Positions 1-8,802 of a stretch of DNA of 64,000 nt are shown piece after piece. Every line of letters starts with the position of its first letter. The stretch's first letter is position 1. Origin of the DNA: Holophagales bacterium (GTDB lineage: Bacteria > Acidobacteriota > Thermoanaerobaculia > Multivoradales > JAGPDF01); contig CP064972.1 in assembly GCA_016699405.1 (NCBI GenBank), positions 682,001-746,000 of the forward strand. The letters run 5' to 3'. The notes beneath the pieces are model-generated. The model was not told the origin of the DNA. It saw nothing but the letters and a program-made list of their open reading frames with translations, and made no database searches. A program made the position numbers and the translations under genes.

Positions 1-2
1 CG

Positions 3-692
3 GCGATGCGCGAGGTGCTCGCCGGCTACGGCGTCACCTCGCCGATGGCGGTCGTCCCGACCGGCTTCGACTCGACGATCCAAGGGGGCAATGCGCCGGC
101 GTTCCGGCGTCGGCTTGCCATCGCGCCGGAGCAACCGCTGCTTCTCGTGCTCGGCCGGCTCGGGCACGAGAAGAACCTCCTCTTCCTGCTCGAGGTCTTC
201 GCCGCGGTCTGCGCACAGCGGCCCGACGCGCTCCTGCTCGTGGCCGGGGAGGGACCGGCGCGACGCGACCTCGATCGCCGGGCGGCTCAGCTCGGCCTCG
301 CCGGACGGGTACGCTTCCTCGGCTACCTCGGTCGCGACGGCGACCTCGCCGCCTGCTACCGCGCAGCGGACGCGCTCCTCTTCGCCTCCCGCACGGAGAC
401 ACAGGGGCTCGTGCTGCTCGAGGCGATGGCGCTCGGCGTGCCGATCGTCACCACCGCCGAGATGGGCACCCGCGATCTGCTCGCGAGCGGACGCGGCGCG
501 CGGGTCGTCGCGGAGTCGGTGGGGGTCTTTGCCGGCGCGGTCCTCGAGGTGCTTCACGACCCGGTGCTCGCCGCCCGCCTGCGCCGCGAGGGCCCGGAGG
601 TCGCAGGCGAGTGGTCGGCCGGGGTCATGGCCGAGCGCCTGCTCGGCGAGTACGAGACGGCGCTCGCCGAGGCACGCAGACCCGCGGCGTGA
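3..692 (+). CDS. GT4-family glycosyltransferase, 3' part (5' end outside window)
   Basis: This is the C-terminal half of a retaining GT-B glycosyltransferase that would transfer a sugar from an NDP-sugar to a lipid or glycan acceptor at the inner membrane. Visible are the linker 'VVPTGFD', the start of the C-terminal Rossmann fold 'VLGRLGHEKN' and the E-x7-E donor-binding signature in 'ETQGLVLLEAMALG', followed by 'GVPIV'. The frame is open to the left edge, so the N-terminal acceptor domain is missing and the ATG at 6 is probably internal. The closest kinds are diacylglycerol glucosyltransferases and capsule or LPS GT4 enzymes. The acceptor cannot be inferred. Confidence 0.88.
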   Translation, partial: AMREVLAGYGVTSPMAVVPTGFDSTIQGGNAPAFRRRLAIAPEQPLLLVLGRLGHEKNLLFLLEVFAAVCAQRPDALLLVAGEGPARRDLDRRAAQLGLAGRVRFLGYLGRDGDLAACYRAADALLFASRTETQGLVLLEAMALGVPIVTTAEMGTRDLLASGRGARVVAESVGVFAGAVLEVLHDPVLAARLRREGPEVAGEWSAGVMAERLLGEYETALAEARRPAA

Positions 693-955
693 CGACCGGG
701 AGGCAGGTCAGGGCGACGCCAGAAGGCGCCGCGAGCCCACGCCACGGAGCGAGGGACGCCGATGGTGCCCCGGACGGACGCGGCTTGCCGCGGGACGGAG
801 GCACCGTCGGAGTTTTCACGGTCACGCGGCCTTCGGCAAGTTGGCAGCCGACGACCCGGCCGCCGCGCGCCTCCCGGCTCGCAGCCCGTCGGGACGGACT
901 CGGGCCCGCCTCAACGCGAGCGGCGCCGCGACGTGCCGGGGCAGCGACCGGGGTC

Positions 956-1723
956 TCACCCCTTGCCGGCCCGCGATCGGCCGGGTGAGGCGCCGGTCCC
1001 ACTGCGTTGGCGCGGGCTCCAGAAGAGGCGTCGCCCCGGGGCCAGCGGCGTCGCGCCGTAGGCGCGGCGCGTCGAGGGAGCGAAGCCGGCCTCGACGAGC
1101 TCCCGTCGGAGCGCGGACTCGCGAAAGGGGTGCACCCGATGTGTTTCCGCGGCGCGCCGGTAGCTGCCCTCGTGCAGGCGGAAGGTCGCGATCTCGCGCA
1201 CGAGCTCGCTCGCCGTGGCCTTCACCTCGACCAGGCAGGCCCAGTCGGGCCCTGCCGCCCAGGTGCGATACGGCGCCGGCACCTCGCGACGTCGGGTGAT
1301 GACGTCGAAGAGGAAGAAGCCGTTCGGATCGAGGGCGGTCGCGACGCGCCCGAACAGGGCCGCCGTCGGGGGAGGAGAGGGGTGAGCCCAGTAGTTGAGC
1401 CCCTCGCCCACCGCGACGACGGCAACGCACGGCGGGATGGCGCACTCGTAGAGGGACGCCTGCTCGAGCGCGACACCCGGTGCGATCGTCCTGGCCAGGG
1501 CGAGCATCTCGGCCGAGGCGTCGATGCCGTAGGGCTCGTAGCCGGCCTCGGCGAGCACCCGCAGAACGAGACCGCTGCCGCAACCGAGCTCCACCACCCG
1601 CCCGCCGACGAGCCCGCGGCGCCGGAGCTGGCTCACGATCCACGGCGCGGCCCGTTCCGCCAGGCCAAGGAAGCCCGCGTGGTGAATGTAGGCCAGGTCT
1701 TCCTGGTAGAGATGACCGCTCAT
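956..1723 (-). CDS. Class I SAM-dependent methyltransferase
   Basis: Rossmann-fold methyltransferase of about 255 residues. Motif I 'VVELGCGSG' sits near residue 50, the acidic motif II is in 'YGIDASAEML', and 'FFLFDVIT' marks a later strand. I chose the ATG at 1723 ('MSGHLYQEDL') because it matches the usual beginning of such enzymes; an upstream start at 1759 would add 12 poorly conserved residues. The C-terminus ('RSRAGKG') is low complexity. It is convergent with the glycosyltransferase across about 260 bp of non-coding DNA. The substrate is unknown. Confidence 0.85.
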   Translation of the reverse strand: MSGHLYQEDLAYIHHAGFLGLAERAAPWIVSQLRRRGLVGGRVVELGCGSGLVLRVLAEAGYEPYGIDASAEMLALARTIAPGVALEQASLYECAIPPCVAVVAVGEGLNYWAHPSPPPTAALFGRVATALDPNGFFLFDVITRRREVPAPYRTWAAGPDWACLVEVKATASELVREIATFRLHEGSYRRAAETHRVHPFRESALRRELVEAGFAPSTRRAYGATPLAPGRRLFWSPRQRSGTGASPGRSRAGKG

Positions 1724-1835
1724 CGGCGTTGCCGGAGGCGAGCGCGACGCCCGTTCCAAGCTCGATACGGCATCACCGATCGTCTCGCCGGCGATCGCCG
1801 ACGGGTCATCACCCGACCGCTGCCGGTGTCCGACC

Positions 1836-2678
1836 TCATCGCGAGAGCGCTGCGGGTTGCAGGGGCGTTGCCGTGGCGCTGGATCGCGCCGCTCGCGCCT
1901 TCGTCGTCAGCATCCACGTCACGAAGGCACCGAAGAGGAAGTTCGAGGTGCCCACCTCGCCCAGGTGGGCCCACCGCACGAAGTCCGGCATGAAGGGGTT
2001 CGGCACGAGCAGACCGGAGGCGGCGAAGACCGACAGCGCGAGCCCTCCGAGCAGCATGGCGACCGGCCGCCGGACTCTCAGCTCGTGCGCGAGCCCGGCG
2101 AGGAGCCCGACGAACACGAGGCCCCGCAGGACCTGCAGGCGCAGGATCGTGCCCATCTCGGGCATGACGCGCTGCTCGTAGAACGGCTTGACGAAGGCCC
2201 AGGCGATCATTCCCGCGGCGAGATAGGTGACGACGTACCCCAGATCGCAGGCGAGCACACGCGCCAACCAACTCCCGATCCCGCGGCCCGCGGGCCAGCA
2301 CCGGGGTTCCACCGGGCCCGGGGCGACCCACGCGTCGAGCGCCGCCGCGACGACGGCGGCCTGCAGGGCGACCTTGAGGAGGAGCCAGGGGACGAGCCGC
2401 GCCTGAAGGTCGAGCGGGAAGATCAGCAGCTCGACGAAGTTGTTCACCACCGGCACGACGAGCAGCGCGAAGACCACGAGGGCACGCCGGATCCCGCGAC
2501 CCGCAAGGCGCGGAGTGATGGCGAGCGCCGCCGCGACGACGATGGCGCTCGCCAGCAGCGAGCCCGGCAAAGCTCCGGCGACCGCCGGCATGTCGCGCAG
2601 CAGCACCCACTCGAGGAGCACTCCACCGAGCCAATAGACCGCCAAGGCAGCCGCCCAGATTCGGACTCCATGTTTCAA
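1836..2678 (-). CDS. Integral membrane protein coupled to PadR regulator
   Basis: A 280-residue protein with about seven hydrophobic segments and no family motif I recognise. The start is a TTG whose last bases overlap the stop of padR (TTGA on the minus strand), so the two genes are translationally coupled and form one operon. PadR-type regulators often control a membrane partner encoded next to them, commonly a transporter or an enzyme sensing membrane stress. By that logic this protein is the regulated output, but its activity cannot be told from sequence. Confidence 0.7.
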   Translation of the reverse strand: MKHGVRIWAAALAVYWLGGVLLEWVLLRDMPAVAGALPGSLLASAIVVAAALAITPRLAGRGIRRALVVFALLVVPVVNNFVELLIFPLDLQARLVPWLLLKVALQAAVVAAALDAWVAPGPVEPRCWPAGRGIGSWLARVLACDLGYVVTYLAAGMIAWAFVKPFYEQRVMPEMGTILRLQVLRGLVFVGLLAGLAHELRVRRPVAMLLGGLALSVFAASGLLVPNPFMPDFVRWAHLGEVGTSNFLFGAFVTWMLTTKARAARSSATATPLQPAALSR

Positions 2679-3262
2679 GACTCTTCTCCTTCCTTCCGGC
2701 GACCGGACTCGCCGGCGGACAGGGCCATCCCGGAACGCTCACACCACAGCGCGGTGCGGCGGATCTCGTCCATTCCGTGCTCGAACACGAGCCGCCCGGT
2801 CGGCGGCATCGCGGGCTTCGCCCCGGCGTAGAAGCGCTCGAGCCCCTCGAGGTGTGCCGCGAGCAGCTCGCGCAGCGACGCGAGAAACCGCACGGGAACC
2901 GCGGGCGGCGCCGCCTGGCTCATGAAGGCGAAGCGCAGATAGAGGGCCCCCAGGTCACGCACCGCCTCGTCTCGCGTGGGCGGCTGCTCCAGCCAGGCGC
3001 GAAAGCACCTCGATCCGAGAGCGGTCAGCTGGAGTGGACGGCGCCCGCGGGCGTTCGTCGGCCGCACCGCCACCGGCGCGATCCAGCCCCGCGCCTCGAG
3101 GCGGCGCAAGGCCGGATAGACCGCGCCCGGGCTGTCGCTGTAGAGCGCGAAGGGTGTCGTCGCGAAGACCCGGCGCAGGTCGTAGCCCGTCTGCGGCTGC
3201 TGGTCGAGCAGGCCGAGCAGCGCGAACTCGAGGGTCGTGGCGTCGCCTTGCAACCTGGGCAT
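2675..3262 (-). CDS. PadR-family transcriptional regulator
   Basis: A 195-residue regulator. The N-terminal winged helix shows the PadR hallmarks 'FALLGLLDQQPQTGYDL' and 'GAVYPALRRLEARGWI', followed by an effector/dimerisation region ending near residue 180. It begins at an ATG 10 bp from a perfect palindrome, which suggests autoregulation, and is coupled to the membrane protein behind it. PadR proteins are usually repressors released by small aromatic or amphipathic compounds; the ligand here is unknown. Confidence 0.9.
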   Translation of the reverse strand: MPRLQGDATTLEFALLGLLDQQPQTGYDLRRVFATTPFALYSDSPGAVYPALRRLEARGWIAPVAVRPTNARGRRPLQLTALGSRCFRAWLEQPPTRDEAVRDLGALYLRFAFMSQAAPPAVPVRFLASLRELLAAHLEGLERFYAGAKPAMPPTGRLVFEHGMDEIRRTALWCERSGMALSAGESGRRKEGEES

Positions 3263-3271
3263 GCGGCCACA

Positions 3272-3290
3272 ATAGTACGACGCGTACTAT
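3272..3290. promoter_or_regulatory. Perfect palindrome, likely PadR operator
   Basis: The arms ATAGTACG and CGTACTAT are exact inverted repeats separated by ACG. The site is 10 bp upstream of the padR start codon and is AT-rich in a GC-rich setting. Its position and symmetry fit a dimer operator that also covers the promoter. It is assigned to PadR by position only. Confidence 0.7.
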
Positions 3291-3506
3291 GCGTCAACCC
3301 CGCGACGCCGCGCCCCGTCGCGGCGTCGCCCACGGGGAAGGATCAGTTGGGTCCCAGCCGCGGGATCGGCCGAACGTTCGCCCTCGGTGGGTGCGACTTG
3401 GTGGCGCGCTGGTGGTCCTTGGTCGACGTTCCTCCGGGGCGATGCCGTCGTCGGCTATCCGCGGGTCCGTCTCGTCGCCGAGACGGACCCACCGGGACTT
3501 CACTCT

Positions 3507-3872
3507 TTACCTCTTCGCCGGCGGCAGCTCCTTTTCCGGATCTGCGACCCGGGTCGAGCGGAAGTAGACCTTCTGGCCATCGAGCGAGAGGGCATCAGGC
3601 AGGTCGCTTGCCGAGTGGAAGGTCAGGCGGCGCGGCGTGCCACCGGTCGCGTCGGTGACGAACACGTCGAAGTTCCCGTTGCGCTTGCAGGCGAAGGCGA
3701 TCGACTTGCCGTCCGACGACCAGACGGGACGGGTGGAGCAGAGCTCGCCGCTGGTCAGCGGCGTTGCCTCGCCGCCCGGCGCGTCGACCCGCCCGATCTG
3801 ACCGCCCAGAGCGAAGGCGATGGTGTGTCCATCGGGGGAGATCGTCGGATCGCGGATCCACTGGAGTGTGGT
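3507..3872 (-). pseudogene. Remnant of tricorn-type PD40 propeller protein
   Basis: About 121 codons encode three PD40/TolB-like blades: 'TISPDGHTIAFALGG', 'PVWSSDGKSIAFACKRNGN' and 'DLPDALSLDGQKVYF'. In tricorn-like S41 proteases and amidohydrolases this is the first part of a protein of about 1000 residues. Here no start codon with a signal peptide precedes it, and the reading ends in 'PPAKR' straight after the third blade. Both ends are therefore missing and it is probably non-functional. It opens the decayed stretch that continues to 20 kb. Confidence 0.75.
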
Positions 3873-4116
3873 GGCGTGGGGTGCGGAGGGCGAGCGCCGC
3901 GTCGGCACGGCGATCGACCGGTTCGGAGGGCCCTCCGCTCGGTGGATGATTCGACGGCCTGAGGGTCGGTCAGGGAGCGGGCCGCGGGAATCGGCGGCGG
4001 GAGCAGGGACGTGTAGGGAAATTGCGGAGTGGCTCCGCGGGAACGCCACGACGCGCGGGAGGGCTCGCGTCGCCAGAGGAGCGGCGCAGAACGGCGCTGG
4101 AAAGCGACCCTTCAGG

Positions 4117-4503
4117 TCACTGTCCGGTGGGCGGCTCCCAGAGCTCGACCTTGTTCCCTTCCGGGTCGATGACCCAGGCGAACTTGCCGTACTCGGACTC
4201 GTCGATCTTCTCGAGAACGTTGCAGCCTTCGTCGCGCAGGGCGGCGACCAGGGCGTGGAGATCCTCCACCCGGTAGTTGACCATGAAGGTCGCCTTGCCG
4301 GGCGCGAACGCATCGCCCTTCGCCGCGCCGATGGACCAGACGGTCGTGCCGGCGACGGGCTTGCCCTCGCCATCGGTCCAGGTGAAGGCCGTGCCGCCCC
4401 ACTCCTGGACGTCGATTCCCAGGTGCTTCTTGTACCAGGCCTGGAGGGCCGGTGCGTCCTGGGCCTGGAAGAAGATGCCGCCAATGCCGGTGACTCGTTT
4501 CAT
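4117..4503 (-). CDS. VOC-family protein (glyoxalase/bleomycin-resistance fold)
   Basis: A 128-residue protein with paired beta-alpha-beta-beta-beta units. It begins 'MKRVTGIGGIFFQAQD', has the second-half opening 'ATFMVNYRVEDL' and ends with the classical 'DPEGNKVELWEP'. The family includes metal-dependent lyases, dioxygenases and drug-binding proteins acting in the cytoplasm. The terminal Glu of 'VELWEP' is a usual metal ligand. It stands alone on the minus strand with more than 200 bp of non-coding DNA on each side, as expected for a cassette gene. The substrate is unknown. Confidence 0.88.
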   Translation of the reverse strand: MKRVTGIGGIFFQAQDAPALQAWYKKHLGIDVQEWGGTAFTWTDGEGKPVAGTTVWSIGAAKGDAFAPGKATFMVNYRVEDLHALVAALRDEGCNVLEKIDESEYGKFAWVIDPEGNKVELWEPPTGQ

Positions 4504-4755
4504 CGAACCTCCGCGGTCGGTCGTGGGTGAAGGCGGTGGCTTCGCTCGAGCCTCGAAGCCCGACGTCCGGCGAGCGCGACCATGGCTCGGGCGTCACGCC
4601 GGCCGCCCGGCGCCGACCGACGCGGTCGCGCTCGAGACAGCAAGCACACAAGCCTCCGAGGAACGAGCGGTGATTCTACTCCGGGCCGCACCCGCTCGCG
4701 ACCGCGCAGCAGCGCTGCTTTCCCTGCAGGATGGAACACGGAGCCGGCAAGTCCC

Positions 4756-4959
4756 CTACTCCGGCGTGTCGCTCTGGCGAGAGACATTCCTGGCGAGGGT
4801 CTTGAACCTCTCGCCATTCGCCTGCACGACCGTGATGGTCACCGCACCCGTCGGACTGGTCTTGACGTCGCGCACGATCCCGGATTTCCCGGCATGCGAC
4901 CCTGCGGTGACGACGCAGGCGTCGCCGTCTTCGACCGTGCGATTCGACTCCGGCTTCAT
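4756..4959 (-). CDS. Small KOW-motif protein
   Basis: A 67-residue protein with a KOW-like pattern: 'GDACVVTAGSHAGKSGIV', then a short hydrophobic strand pair. KOW motifs bind RNA or ribosomal protein in NusG and in ribosomal proteins L24 and L26. A free-standing short version has no assigned role. The ATG at 4959 is the only reasonable start. It is a solitary gene in the accessory region. Confidence 0.65.
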   Translation of the reverse strand: MKPESNRTVEDGDACVVTAGSHAGKSGIVRDVKTSPTGAVTITVVQANGERFKTLARNVSRQSDTPE

Positions 4960-5363
4960 CGGCAGGCTCCCTCTCCGTTGGTGGCCTCGGTGACTCGATG
5001 GCGGTGGTGTTGCGCTGTCGAGCCGCGGGCTGCGGAAGCGTCCACGACGATTGGCACGATCATCGAGCTTGGTCGTTTCATCGGCGATTGCGTCTCCAGC
5101 GAACGCTTGCGAACCCCTCGGCGGTAGAGATTAGCCGCGGCGAGAGCGACCGAGCGCCAGCCGGGCGATGCGCTACAGCGAGGGTTTCTCGCACTGGCCT
5201 CTTCCGGAGCGACCCACGCGGCCGCTTTCGAGAGGGCGAACATCCGAGGCAGAGCAGATTGGTGGTGCGATCCTACCCCGGGGCCAAAGCGTTCGCGGTC
5301 CGCGAGCGGACGCCGGTTGTCTGCTTTGCCGACCCTGCGGCCGCGAGCACCTCTCGTCGCAAT
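4960..5363. other. Non-coding stretch
   Basis: About 400 bp between two solitary minus-strand genes. I see no conserved coding sequence, no RNA gene and no clear attC core. Only short spurious frames are present. Confidence 0.55.
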
Positions 5364-6020
5364 CTAGCGCGCAGGCTGGCGCGCCGACCGGGCGGCGCTC
5401 TGCCGTTCGATCGTTCGGTCGAGGCGACCGCGAACGGAGCGCAGGTGCAGGATCGGATAGAGGTTCACCAGCAACTGGGTCACGAGGAACCCGGCGACGA
5501 CCGACCAGCGCCCGGCGACGGCCGCGACGCCGATGAACGGCGCGAGGAGCACCGCGGCCCAGAAGTGACACGCTTCGGCGGATGCCACCTGGAGGCGAAC
5601 GCGACGCGGGTCGGTCGACGAGTCTCCGAGATAGACACGCGCGTTCAGATGGCGGAGCGGGGTGTCGCGTAGCAGACGGCCGAAGCGAAGAACGCCCAAC
5701 CGGCGCGAAAGGCGGCCGTCGACCTCCCACGGCCGCAGGCGGGAGAGCCCCCGCGGCATCCGCAGCACGATCAGCGGCTCGGCGAGCTTCGCCAGGGCGA
5801 GGAAGTAGAACATCACGAGCACGGCGAGCCAGGGGGACGTGCTGCCGATCACCCGGCCGAGCAGTACGAGCGACCCACCGAAGAACGCGGCGACCACCAG
5901 GAGGCCGAGCCCCTGGAGCCAGACGGGCATCGACCTCCCGCCTGTGCGTCGACCTGCCGGCAGACGATCCGGGATTCGGGCCGGCACGATCGTCGTCTCC
6001 GCATCCTGGCGTGTCGTCAT
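5364..6020 (-). CDS. Membrane protein resembling CrtO-type glycosyl-carotenoid acyltransferase
   Basis: A 218-residue protein with about four membrane segments. The central block 'PWEVDGRLSRRLGVLRFGR' and the later 'QLLVNLYPILHLRSVR' follow the layout of the glycosyl-4,4'-diaponeurosporenoate acyltransferase (CrtO) family, which esterifies a glycosylated carotenoid in Staphylococcus. No other carotenoid gene is nearby, so the true acyl acceptor is open. The ATG at 6020 is used; 'MPVWLQ' about 30 residues further in is an alternative that begins right at the first membrane helix. Confidence 0.6.
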   Translation of the reverse strand: MTTRQDAETTIVPARIPDRLPAGRRTGGRSMPVWLQGLGLLVVAAFFGGSLVLLGRVIGSTSPWLAVLVMFYFLALAKLAEPLIVLRMPRGLSRLRPWEVDGRLSRRLGVLRFGRLLRDTPLRHLNARVYLGDSSTDPRRVRLQVASAEACHFWAAVLLAPFIGVAAVAGRWSVVAGFLVTQLLVNLYPILHLRSVRGRLDRTIERQSAARSARQPAR

Positions 6021-6119
6021 TCAGGTCTCGTCATCGCGTGGCGGGGGGCGTCGGTTCGCTTCGAGCCGGGCCGGCTGCGGCGCCGGAGACCGGCTGCGGG
6101 CGCGAGCCGGCCAAGGCGC

Positions 6120-6581
6120 TCAGCCTCCACGCGACGCCCGTGCCTTGCTTCTTCCGGCGGACGAGATCGCCCCCTCCGGGTTGCGCGTCATCTTCTTGAT
6201 GTGGGCGACCTGACGAAAGCGCAATGCCGACCAGTCTTCGTCGATCGCCACCTGGCGCACCGGCTCGTATCCGGCGGCGCCAAGGCTGGCCCAGCCGGTG
6301 TCTCGATTGAACTCGCAACGGTAGTTCTTCGACGTGCCCTTGGGATAGGCCATCCAGAGGGTGGCGTCCTCCACGGCGTTGGGCGTGAGAAGACCGGTCG
6401 CCCGCTCGACCTCGTCGAGGGTGGTGACGAACGCCAGCGCGAAGCCGACCGGCCCGATGGCGCTCCGCCGGATCTCGACCTGCTCGAGCGCCGCGAGCTC
6501 CGGCTCGATCGCGGCGGGCGCGTTCAGCACGTGCACGACCGTCGCGCTGCCGAGGTTGAGCTTCTTGAAGAGGGGAGTCAT
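6120..6581 (-). CDS. Conserved hypothetical protein (DUF3052-like)
   Basis: A 153-residue soluble protein starting 'MTPLFKKLNLGS'. It contains 'VHVLNAPAAIEPELAALE', the 'LWMAYPKGTSK' block and 'QVAIDEDWSALRFR'. The layout matches a widespread uncharacterised family related to DUF3052, whose members are small proteins of about 130-150 residues. The ATG at 6581 is preferred over an upstream start at 6737 because the added residues are low complexity. No catalytic residues can be named. Confidence 0.75.
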   Translation of the reverse strand: MTPLFKKLNLGSATVVHVLNAPAAIEPELAALEQVEIRRSAIGPVGFALAFVTTLDEVERATGLLTPNAVEDATLWMAYPKGTSKNYRCEFNRDTGWASLGAAGYEPVRQVAIDEDWSALRFRQVAHIKKMTRNPEGAISSAGRSKARASRGG

Positions 6582-6761
6582 CGCGCGTCCTTTCTTCGCT
6601 GATTCTTCGTTCGTCGGCCGGCGTTGCTCTCGCACCGGAAAGACTGCGCCTCGACCGCGCTCCTCGCCGCCCTTCGCCTCGTTCGAAAGATCGGGTTCGA
6701 CCCGAGGCGATTCTGTCACCGCTCGATGGCGTCGCAACGGCCCCGAGGATCCGTCCCGGGC

Positions 6762-6936
6762 TCACGCCGGCGAGGCGCTCGACTCGGCGAGCAAGGCGTC
6801 GAGTTGGGGCATCGCGGCGCGCAACCCTTCTTCCAGGCCGGCCGCCGTCTGCTCCATTGCCTCCAGGCTCGAGAATCGTGTGACGCACGTCAGGCGTGGG
6901 CCGGTCGGCGTGGTCTCGAAGGTGAACGTCGGCAAG
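6762..6936 (-). pseudogene. C-terminal remnant of an SRPBCC (AHSA1-like) protein
   Basis: On the minus strand this stretch reads 'TFTFETTPTGPRLTCVT', then 'RFSSLEAMEQ', then 'GLEEGLRAAMPQLDALLAE', and stops at 6762. This is the characteristic last strand and long C-terminal helix of AHSA1/START-like proteins, including the position where 'G.EEG....M.QLD.LL' is conserved. The first two thirds of the domain, with its start, are absent. It is a 3' fragment, probably silent. Confidence 0.7.
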
Positions 6937-7236
6937 GGGCTGCGACTTCAGGCGCGCTGGGCTTTCGGGAGTCGACGGAGCAGGCTCCTTCAGCGCTGGC
7001 ACGCGGCGGCGGTCCGGGGCTCCGCACGCGCCCACACGCGAATGAGATCGAGGCACGACCCTCCCTTGAACGCGAGTGGAGGCGGCTCACCGCAGGTCAC
7101 GAAGCTCGGCGCGAACAGCAGGAGCCGCCAGCGAGGCGAAGCTTCCTGCCGATCGAGGGAGCGACTCGGCACATCGTCCGTCATCGAGGGTGGCGCGGCG
7201 TGTTCTGTCCGACGCCGACGACCGACACGACTCGCG
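6937..7236. other. Non-coding stretch
   Basis: About 300 bp between the SRPBCC remnant and a VOC gene. A 64-codon minus-strand frame (6990-7184) has no family resemblance or good ribosome-binding site. I see nothing else. Confidence 0.5.
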
Positions 7237-7608
7237 TCAGTCGATGACCTGGGCGAAGCGGATTTCGAAACCGGCCGGGTCCTTCACCGTGAAGTCGCGC
7301 AGACCGTAGGCACGGTCGGCGATGGGAGTCCCGATCGGCAGTTGCAGCTGGGTGACGCGGGCCCACACCGCGTCGACATCGGCGACGACGAGTCGAAGGC
7401 TTGCCCAGCGAGGGGCATGGGTGGCAGCTGCGTTCTCGGCGATGAAGAGCAGGGTGCTGTCCCAGCGGAGCGTGACGAACGAGGCGGTCTCGCGCTCGAC
7501 GGTGAAGCCGAGGGCACGATAGAAGTCGAGCGCCGTCCGGAGATCGGGGACGACGACCTCGAGGACACCCTGCGCCCGGAGCTCCTCACGAGAGCCGATG
7601 ACGGGCAT
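7237..7608 (-). CDS. VOC-family protein
   Basis: A 123-residue glyoxalase-fold protein with the two expected modules: 'VLEVVVPDLRTALDFYRALG' split over residues 15-35, and 'LRLVVADVDAVWARV' in the second half. It ends 'DFTVKDPAGFEIRFAQ', the usual C-terminal strand with a Glu at the metal position. It differs clearly from the VOC protein at 4.1 kb, so the two are not a recent duplication. It is cytoplasmic; the substrate is unknown. Confidence 0.88.
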   Translation of the reverse strand: MPVIGSREELRAQGVLEVVVPDLRTALDFYRALGFTVERETASFVTLRWDSTLLFIAENAAATHAPRWASLRLVVADVDAVWARVTQLQLPIGTPIADRAYGLRDFTVKDPAGFEIRFAQVID

Positions 7609-7780
7609 GTGGCGATTCTAAGGGCGCCGCCCAGCGCGTCACCGCGCGGCACAGAGCTCCGGCGGCCCCCCGGCCCTCGAACGACTGCCGCTCGCTGGAC
7701 GGAGCCTTGCGGCGCGCGTGGGATCGAACGGGTCTGCCGATCGGTCTCGGCACGCTCTCCGGGCGTTCCTTCCCGCGACC

Positions 7781-8101
7781 TCACCTCTCGGGAGGACGTT
7801 CGGTCGCCGCACCGTAGACCGTCGGGTCGTGACGCTCCATGAATCGATCGGGGGCCGCGAGCGCCGTGAACCCGTACTTCGCGTAGAGCCCGTGGGCGTC
7901 CTGGGTGGCCAGGACCCACCGCCGGAGCCCCTGCAGCCGAGGGTGGGCGATCACGGCATCCATCAAGCGCACCGCCAGCCCCCGGCCGCGATGCGACTCG
8001 AGCACGAAGACGTCGGCGAGGTAGGCGAAGGTCGCGCCGTCGGTGATCACCCGCGCGAAGCCCACCTGCCGCGTGCCGTCGTAGACGCCGAAACAGAGGG
8101 A
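7781..8101 (-). pseudogene. GNAT acetyltransferase lacking its N-terminus
   Basis: The reading contains the full acetyl-CoA core of a GNAT enzyme: 'QVGFARVITDGATFAYLAD', 'VFVLESHRGRGLAVRLMD' (motif A with the R-G-R-G pyrophosphate loop) and 'GLYAKYGF' (motif B). Members of this subfamily begin about 30 residues earlier with a tryptophan/tyrosine-rich helix. Here those residues are replaced by low-complexity codons and no start codon lies near the core. It is a 5'-truncated gene, or one with a lost start. Confidence 0.7.
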
Positions 8102-8178
8102 GCCCTCGCGGGTCGGCGCCCGACCGCCGCGCGAGCCTGCCGGCGCGGCCGAGGTCGGCCTCGCGGCGCCGTTCCGGT

Positions 8179-8463
8179 TCAGGGCACGGTCGAACCACCC
8201 GCTCCGGCCGTCGCGAGCTGTCCCGTCGCCGCTCCGGGCAGCGACAGGATCCACCGCGCGACCCCTGCCGAGAGAGCGAGCCCTTGCACGAAGCCCTCGC
8301 TCATCGCCTTGACGACGACGTCCGGCGTGGTGAATTCGGGGCGCAGGATCAGCCAGCCCTCGATCGTGCCCGAGCCGGCCGGCGTGCGCATCACCTGGTT
8401 GGCCAGAGCGGCCGTTCCTTCGAAGAGCTCTCGCGTCAGCAGCGGATAGGCGAGGGCACCCAC
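8179..8463 (-). CDS. Hypothetical membrane-associated protein, possibly 5'-degraded
   Basis: 94 codons from a GTG. The same frame stays open upstream through a hydrophobic stretch reading 'RFAAFAGRVTVAHVVTYIG', which looks like a first membrane helix. No start codon is found there, although an AGGAGG sits at a fitting distance. The visible part has one further hydrophobic segment ('VQGLALSAGVARWILSLP'). Either the gene begins at the GTG or the original start was lost. No family is recognised. Confidence 0.45.
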   Translation of the reverse strand: MGALAYPLLTRELFEGTAALANQVMRTPAGSGTIEGWLILRPEFTTPDVVVKAMSEGFVQGLALSAGVARWILSLPGAATGQLATAGAGGSTVP

Positions 8464-8624
8464 GCCGATGTAGGTGACGACATGCGCGACCGTGACCCGC
8501 CCCGCGAACGCGGCGAACCTCTTCCGCTCTCGATCCTCCTGTCTGCCGGATCGGCGCGACGGAAGTGGAGATCAGCGGCGCGAGCGAGCGGCGAAGGCCG
8601 ATCGGTTGGTCTGCTGAGACGACG

Positions 8625-8706
8625 AGGTGAGCTCCTCCTTCGACTCGTCCGGCCTGGAGCGTGCCACCGTGGTCAGAGTCACGAACGCCTGCTCCCCGGA
8701 AAGCGG
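8625..8706 (+). mobile_element. Degenerate 5' fragment of the small IS110-derived element (copy D)
   Basis: The sequence from GAGCTCCTCC through 'CGACTCGTCCGGC', 'CGTGCCACCGTGGTCAGAGT' and 'GCTCCCCGGAAA' aligns base by base, with mismatches, to the first 75-80 bp of the two complete copies at 14961 and 16319. The rest of the element is missing. This is the most diverged copy. Confidence 0.55.
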
Positions 8707-8802
8707 TGCCCGCCGGCGAGATGACGCCCTCCATCGGCAGCCGGCCACGGAGCCGAGACGAAGAGGGCTTGCGCAGGTGTTTCCGCAGCGACATTTCGAG
8801 CG

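Noticed and set aside
3595..3861. Second minus-strand frame inside the tricorn remnant
   Set aside because: Out of frame with the PD40 blades; it has no motif of its own.
6990..7184. 64-codon minus-strand frame
   Set aside because: No family similarity, no ribosome-binding site, in a non-coding gap of the decayed region.
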